Positions 58,991 to 64,000 of a stretch of 64,000 nt of DNA are shown here, one piece after another (within the stretch, counting starts at the first letter, position 1; each line of letters starts with the position of its first letter). A program made the position numbers and the translations under genes. The DNA is from Tanypteryx hageni (Eukaryota > Arthropoda > Insecta > Odonata > Petaluridae), in the NCBI GenBank assembly GCA_028673005.1, contig CM054114.1, positions 129,662,470-129,726,469 of the forward strand, written 5' to 3'. The notes under the pieces were generated by a model. That model had not been told where the DNA came from, did no database searches, and saw only the letters and a program-made list of their open reading frames with translations.

Positions 58991-59198
58991 CATCCCTCTC
59001 ACTTCCTATGTTAAATCCGAGTCACTCCCGACATATTTTATTGGAAAGATTTGGATTGTCTTCTTAATTTTGGCCACGAGACGAGCTGGGTAGTTCTTTT
59101 ATTAATAAAAATGGACAAATACGTATATGCCAAACCATGTCTTCCTCAATCAACACTGACGGAGAATATACTTTAGTCTAGAGAACATATATGGATGC
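58991..59198. other. Short gene-free spacer
   Basis: Nothing recognisable is seen. Confidence 0.4.
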
Positions 59199-59200
59199 TA

Positions 59201-59541
59201 CACTCATCCCTCGCTTTGCACGGTTTCGCTTTATACGTCTTCGGTTTATTATGTTTTTCACTTTAGAGAATTAAACGGCCACTAATTTCACTTAAGCACG
59301 ATTTTAAAACGATCTCCAAGCATTAAAAATAGCATAAAATTTTTCCATTCGTTTCGATGTTTATAATCAACAATAAGAAATCAATTCTGAATAAAATATA
59401 TAACTGAACTGTAGTATGTTGAGCTCAAGACGGCGTTCAAATGATACCTCACGTACCCCTATGAAAAAATATGCCTCACTTTGCACGCTTTACTCGTTCT
59501 TTTTCAGGGACGCATGCACCGTGCAAGGCGAGGGTAAGGTG
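59201..59541. mobile_element. Tigger/pogo-like MITE
   Basis: The left end CACTCATCCCTCGCTTTGCA and the right end read inward, CACCTTACCCTCGCCTTGCA, are inverted copies, each followed by CGG. TA flanks both sides (59199-59200 and 59542-59543). CGCTTTGCACGG and TTTGCACGCTTT words repeat inside. It is related in style to the element at 9448-9725. Confidence 0.78.
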
Positions 59542-61352
59542 TACTAGGAACACTTAAGTCGGCGATGCATATTCAAACACTTTGAGTAATTTTATGAATA
59601 CCAAAAAGTATGGATGCAAAGCTGTTTTTTTTCTTAAATACACGTTTCTCTTTTAGAATATCGCGCGTGCTGAAGATGGAAGGCTCATGAAATATTTCCG
59701 CAACTTTACGCGAGCAGATATCTGCGGATCCATGCCACATCTCACGCGCAGGCGGCGGAAAGGTGCCCGGATAAGAAAAAGCGCTTCCGCTTCGCTTGAC
59801 GTTTCTCGCTATCAGCGGAGAATGAGAAGAGAAAGAGAAAAAAGTTTTTCGTACGCAGGAAAATGCTTTACGGCCTCATACGAGCTCATGATTGAGGATT
59901 CCGCACGGTGCGGGAAAGATTGGTGGAGGAAGTGAAAGGGCATTGTTTGCGGTTGAATAGTGCCCCACACAAGGGTCCCGGATACACGCATATATATATT
60001 TCTTCCTCTCCTTTTCGAGATATTTTCCTTCGGGATGGGGAGAGAGCTCGGAAATGAAGCCTTTGCCAAGATGAAAACGGTTGAAACGTCCTCGGGTGTT
60101 TCTGATGTTTCTTCTCCAAAAGTTCTCGAGTTGGTTGGGAGAATAATGGATTCGATGACGCGTTGAATAAGAATATTTTTTAAGGTTTCTTTTGGAATAT
60201 ACCATATTTGGGATAGGAGGGCTCCGAATATATATATATTTTTATAACTTCAACCGTGTGTATTCAACTTCAACACACAGCTGTCCGCTGAAAACTTCGG
60301 ATCGGCAATTTCAGCCTTAGATTTTAGCAGTCCCTTTCAACGAGCGTATGTTTTTTTGTAAAAATATTATCGTTACGACGAAATTCTCTTTATATCCGAA
60401 TAAAATCCCTGACGCAATTGAATTTACAATGCGTCAAAACGCTCTTTGTCGAAAACCTCTCTTTCTGCGTCTAGCTCAGGAATTTGTCAATTAGGAATAG
60501 GTTTCCTTATAGGAATTTTTCTAATCAATGAATGCTCCGGAAAAAATTAAGCCCATGGAAAATCTCTTAGGCGGTATATATTTGGTGAAAGCGCATTAAC
60601 TACAGAAGTTAGTTTGCCATAGAAAATTTTGGTTCAGAAATGTCATTAATGTGAAATAGGAACTGGCAACCAGTTTTTAAAAAACTCGAACTCTATTTCT
60701 AACAGGTAATTTTAAATGCTTGCATAAAATACAAAATTACGAACTTAAAAATTAAAAAAGATTTTTCTAATCCATTCCGGTTTAAAATTTAATTTTATGA
60801 GAATGCACTATTATTTATATTTAAATGATTATGAAAGCACTGTTAAGCTTCTTTACCATCAAAGATATCGAGCGGTTTTGGGATAATTCGAATAGTAAGA
60901 AAGAAGATGTTTTTGAATTAACACTGCGAACATAATTGTTGATGTGGAACTATCTTGCTTCCTATAAAATCTTAAAACGTACTCTGCATTAAAACCATTA
61001 ACCCTTTCAAAAGCAGTAAACGTAACGTAACACGTAGCAGTAACGTAAAATTACGTTACGATATACAAATGCTCTCGGGATCACGCCCTTAAATTGATAC
61101 TTTCGTAACTGAAGTAGTTCAACTATTTCATTGGCACTAATGTGTTTATTTAGGCTAGAATAAAATAAATATTCGAAGGAAAATACACAAATAAACTTTC
61201 ATTTAAAGTTTTAAAATGTTGTTGTCAAATAAAACTTTTTTATCTTCTATAGATTGACAAACCCAGAAATGAAAAATGACTGTTTAATGTACCTCTTTAG
61301 TGGCTCGAAATGTTATCTTTTAATCAGGGTAGCTAAGTTTCTCGCATCGACA

Positions 61353-61435
61353 CAAGATGGCCGTCGGGAGGCATCAAAAGGTTTGCGAGGGGAGGAGTGA
61401 AATCTTGGAATCGCGAGTACCGTAGCCATGGTTAC
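61353..61435 (+). promoter_or_regulatory. YY1/PHO-like site and RFX X-box-like site
   Basis: CAAGATGGCCGTC (61353-61365) resembles the YY1/PHO site, which contains GCCAT on the opposite strand. GTAGCCATGGTTAC (61422-61435) fits the palindromic RFX X-box form. Both lie at the start of a CpG-rich patch, as in a promoter. No transcript can be tied to them. Confidence 0.35.
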
Positions 61436-63500
61436 GCCTCGGATGCACACATCATAGGGTATGGAAGAAAGACAGGGGAGGGTTTAGTGCTCCCTATTGT
61501 CCGTGGGAAGAAATAGAGAGAGGGTGCGGAATTGAGAGAGGTGAAGGGAATGAGAAGTGGAGAAAGAGGGGATGGATAGTAATGGAAGGGGGTGTCGTCG
61601 GGGTTTCGTTCTCTTAATAAAAGATCTTGGCAAGAGAAAGCGAGAGAGAGAGAGAGATAGAGGGGAAGTTTTGGAGGAACATGTCGCACCCCCTTTGAAA
61701 GATAACTTGGCTCCGAGTCTTGAGAAAAGGGAGGGCCAGAGTGCGCGAGGGTTGTTGTAGATTGAGGAGGCAGGTGACGCGGGAGAATGTATGAGAATGA
61801 GGAACAGGGGTGCAGTGGGAGGGGGTAGAAGGAGGAAGCACGTGAGAGTTGAGGGCTTTCCGACCAAGTTTGACGAAAACTGACTAACCGAATCTCGTAG
61901 ATAGCATAATGCGTTAATAATTGAATGAAATCTACTGGTGTACTTGGAGCGTGAACATTTGTAATGAGTTAGTTTGAAGATAAATAGATAAAATTGGGAG
62001 TATATCAGAATATTTTCAAGCTTTTTTTCTCAAGTCATAAAGTTTGCACTATAGTAGATAAGTTTTCAGTTAGCAATTTGTGGAGATTTACCAAATTCAC
62101 AGAAATATCTTAAATGATGTGGCTTGTAGGAGTGCTAATAAATAGATAGGTATATATATTTATTAAATAGACTGTAATGCTGATATAAATATATGAAAAC
62201 AAAGGTATTCTATAATAAATATTGAATAAAATAACAGCTTCAGAATGAGTATAACTTCATATAAGACGGCGCTATTTCCAACTTATCTCTCCAAAGTTAA
62301 GTAATTGCTTCACGGAGTTTTATACATCAAGTAACGCAGCATATCTTATGTTAGGGTCCGCGAGTTAATTCTGTAATTTCATTAAAACGTTCCCAGTTAA
62401 AATGTTTTTTTTACATATGGTAAACTGTTGATTAACCGGATCACAAAGAACCTAAACATTTAAAAATTGTAATTTGGATTAAAAAAAATACGGCATTTAC
62501 CTAAGTCAATTAACTTGCCCTTCTCTTAGTCTCTTCTTTTTACTATCGTGATATGTGCTTTATTTGTTCAGTGGTGCGCACTATGCCTAAATAGGCATTT
62601 GTATCGACCGGTATATCCGGTTAAAGTGGGAGAGGCTCGGTCACGAAGAATCCGGCAAATCGGGAGTTTACTGTTTTTGTATGTATGTATGTATGCATGT
62701 GTTGTGTGTGAATTTTTAGCAATAATTTATTGTTAGAGGACACGGTAAGAAAAGTAAGGAGTGGGCGGAGAGGAAAGATGGACTATTCTAATCCTAACTC
62801 AGTACGCAGCCGCGGGGCAGGGAGTAAGAGGGGGAGATGGGTAACCCCCTCCTTAATAAACGTTGTACGACGGCATTTGCATGTCGCCTCATTATTTTCC
62901 CTTCCACTTCCCTTCTTCAACCTCAAATCTCTCCTTCCTCTCTAGCTGTACCGAGGATGAGACAATATTAGGCTGAGACTGGTCGGGGACGTTTTGTTAT
63001 TCGAAACGTATGCTTTTTAGATCGTAATTAACGAGGTAATAGGCCTCTCGGTCTATCAAGGAGGAAGGAGAGGAGAGAGAGAGAGAGACACTCTCTTGGG
63101 GTAAATTGCCAACGACTTTACGTCCCCTCTCCAGAAACTTTAAGGGTCTTGGCGGACGTAAGGCGGGCTCTTGAAATGTACGGAGTCAGTTACAACGCGT
63201 TTGAGTTTATTGGCCATCCTTGAGGAGCGCTTTGAAGCGTATCACATAATTTTAGAGTGGAAATTTATTTTAAGACGCCTGATTGTAATTTATAAAATTG
63301 CTAAAAGTGTTAAATTATGAATGTCACCAGGACAGCAAAAGAACGAATTGGTAAACCGGGTGCGAATGTTAACGGCAAAGTAAAATAAAAATTCTTATAA
63401 CGTATAACCATACTTGCCTTGTGGGGTCTTTCCAATAGATTTTCCAAATGATTATACTCAGTTAATCTCATTATTATTTTAGAATAAATTATTTTTGTAT

Positions 63501-63545
63501 TACCACTGATGACAGATACATTGTAGCTGAAATGCGCGTATCGTA
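63501..63545 (+). repeat. Hammerhead-like repeat arm
   Basis: TACCACTGATGACAGATA, loop, TAGCTGAAATGCGCGTATC. The CTGATGA and GAAA are intact, but stem II is weak and the 3' side differs (GTATCG instead of ATCTGG). Confidence 0.5.
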
Positions 63546-64000
63546 TAATCATCAGTTTCATGTCTACAGGGTTTCTATGTCGAATTAATTCAATATATGT
63601 GTAGGATAATCCTTTTAAAAGATCTAACGTAGATCTTCCTTCGAAATTGAAGTAGCCTTTGTTTCTTCATAATTCGTCGAAGCTCTCAATAACCTATATT
63701 GATCATTTTCCAGTGTCATTTTAAAGAATGGAATAGTGTACTCCAAAAAGGATCTTTCCATTTTCCACTATATGCGGCTTTTCTAACTTCCATTTTTGAT
63801 GTTTTTTATTATGTGACTTTATTATTATGAGAAGCTCACCTCTGTATTTGTATATGGATCAACCTTCTCATATTTCTGAATGTGTTGTTAATTTTGTTTT
63901 TGATCGTCATAGCTTTATTTACAATATTTTTTGCCGAGTCGAAGTCCCCATAAAGGTCATCAACTTTTAAATTTGTGTTTTGCTTAGTCAAACTTCCCAG

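Larger units (their letters stand above)
59544..64000. other. Gene-free stretch with CpG-rich patches
   Basis: No supported gene is seen. CpG-rich or purine-rich patches lie at about 59640-59960, 61320-61860 and 62570-63200, with GA-rich tracts at 61630-61660 and 63065-63090. Open frames there (up to 127 codons) are chance frames in simple sequence. The stretch includes the TAACGTAA cluster near 61020-61060 and a hammerhead-like arm at 63501-63545. Confidence 0.5.

Noticed and set aside
63562..63572. CTACAGGGT, the reverse complement of the start of miR-10
   Set aside because: The match covers only nine bases and lies just beyond a repeat-family arm. There is no precursor hairpin.

Overview
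The window looks like intergenic and intronic DNA from an animal nuclear genome, most likely an arthropod. It is AT-rich, has very few open frames, carries long (TA)n/(CA)n/(CT)n tracts, and contains the usual animal transposon mix: non-LTR retrotransposons, hAT, Tigger/pogo and piggyBac relics, and a tRNA-derived SINE. There are no bacterial-style operons. The arthropod call is an inference from the transposon families and the (TGTAGA)n-tailed LINEs. It is not proven.

Only one host gene can be supported. Two 72-bp exons on the minus strand (18094-18165 and 17711-17782) have strong splice sites and a 311-bp intron between them. Read with phase-2 introns, each encodes one 24-residue leucine-rich repeat. 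This one-repeat-per-exon plan is known from LGR-type receptors and Slit-like proteins. The other exons were not found and probably lie beyond very long introns. A weaker candidate terminal exon lies at 30430-30665 on the plus strand.

Layout: 1-10 kb is mostly gene-free, with a hAT-like element (2371-3015) and a Tigger-like MITE (9448-9725). 10-17 kb holds a full copy of an unclassified 0.7-kb dispersed repeat (10801-11513) and little else. 17-19 kb carries the LRR exons. 20-41 kb is largely gene-free, with CpG-rich islands, pyrimidine tracts, small MITEs and a very clean 60-nt hairpin (31273-31332). 41-59 kb is dense in transposons: two 3' LINE fragments of one clade, three of another, a piggyBac transposase relic, hAT MITEs, a SINE head and several copies of two dispersed repeat families. 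59-64 kb is gene-free apart from one MITE and a CpG-rich promoter-like patch.

The most unusual signal is a scattered family of about ten fragments, several of them foldback pairs. Their conserved core reads as a type I hammerhead ribozyme: CTGANGA, stem II, GAAA, a minimal stem III, an ATC/ATT cleavage triplet, and a stem I closing CCA/TGG or GGCTA/TAGCC. Such ribozymes are known from Penelope-like elements and animal retrozymes. Here every copy also has one extra base next to stem II, so activity is uncertain. Two LINE clades also keep structured 3' ends: a two-tier hairpin before (TGTAGA)n, and a UNCG tetraloop hairpin before (ATG)n.
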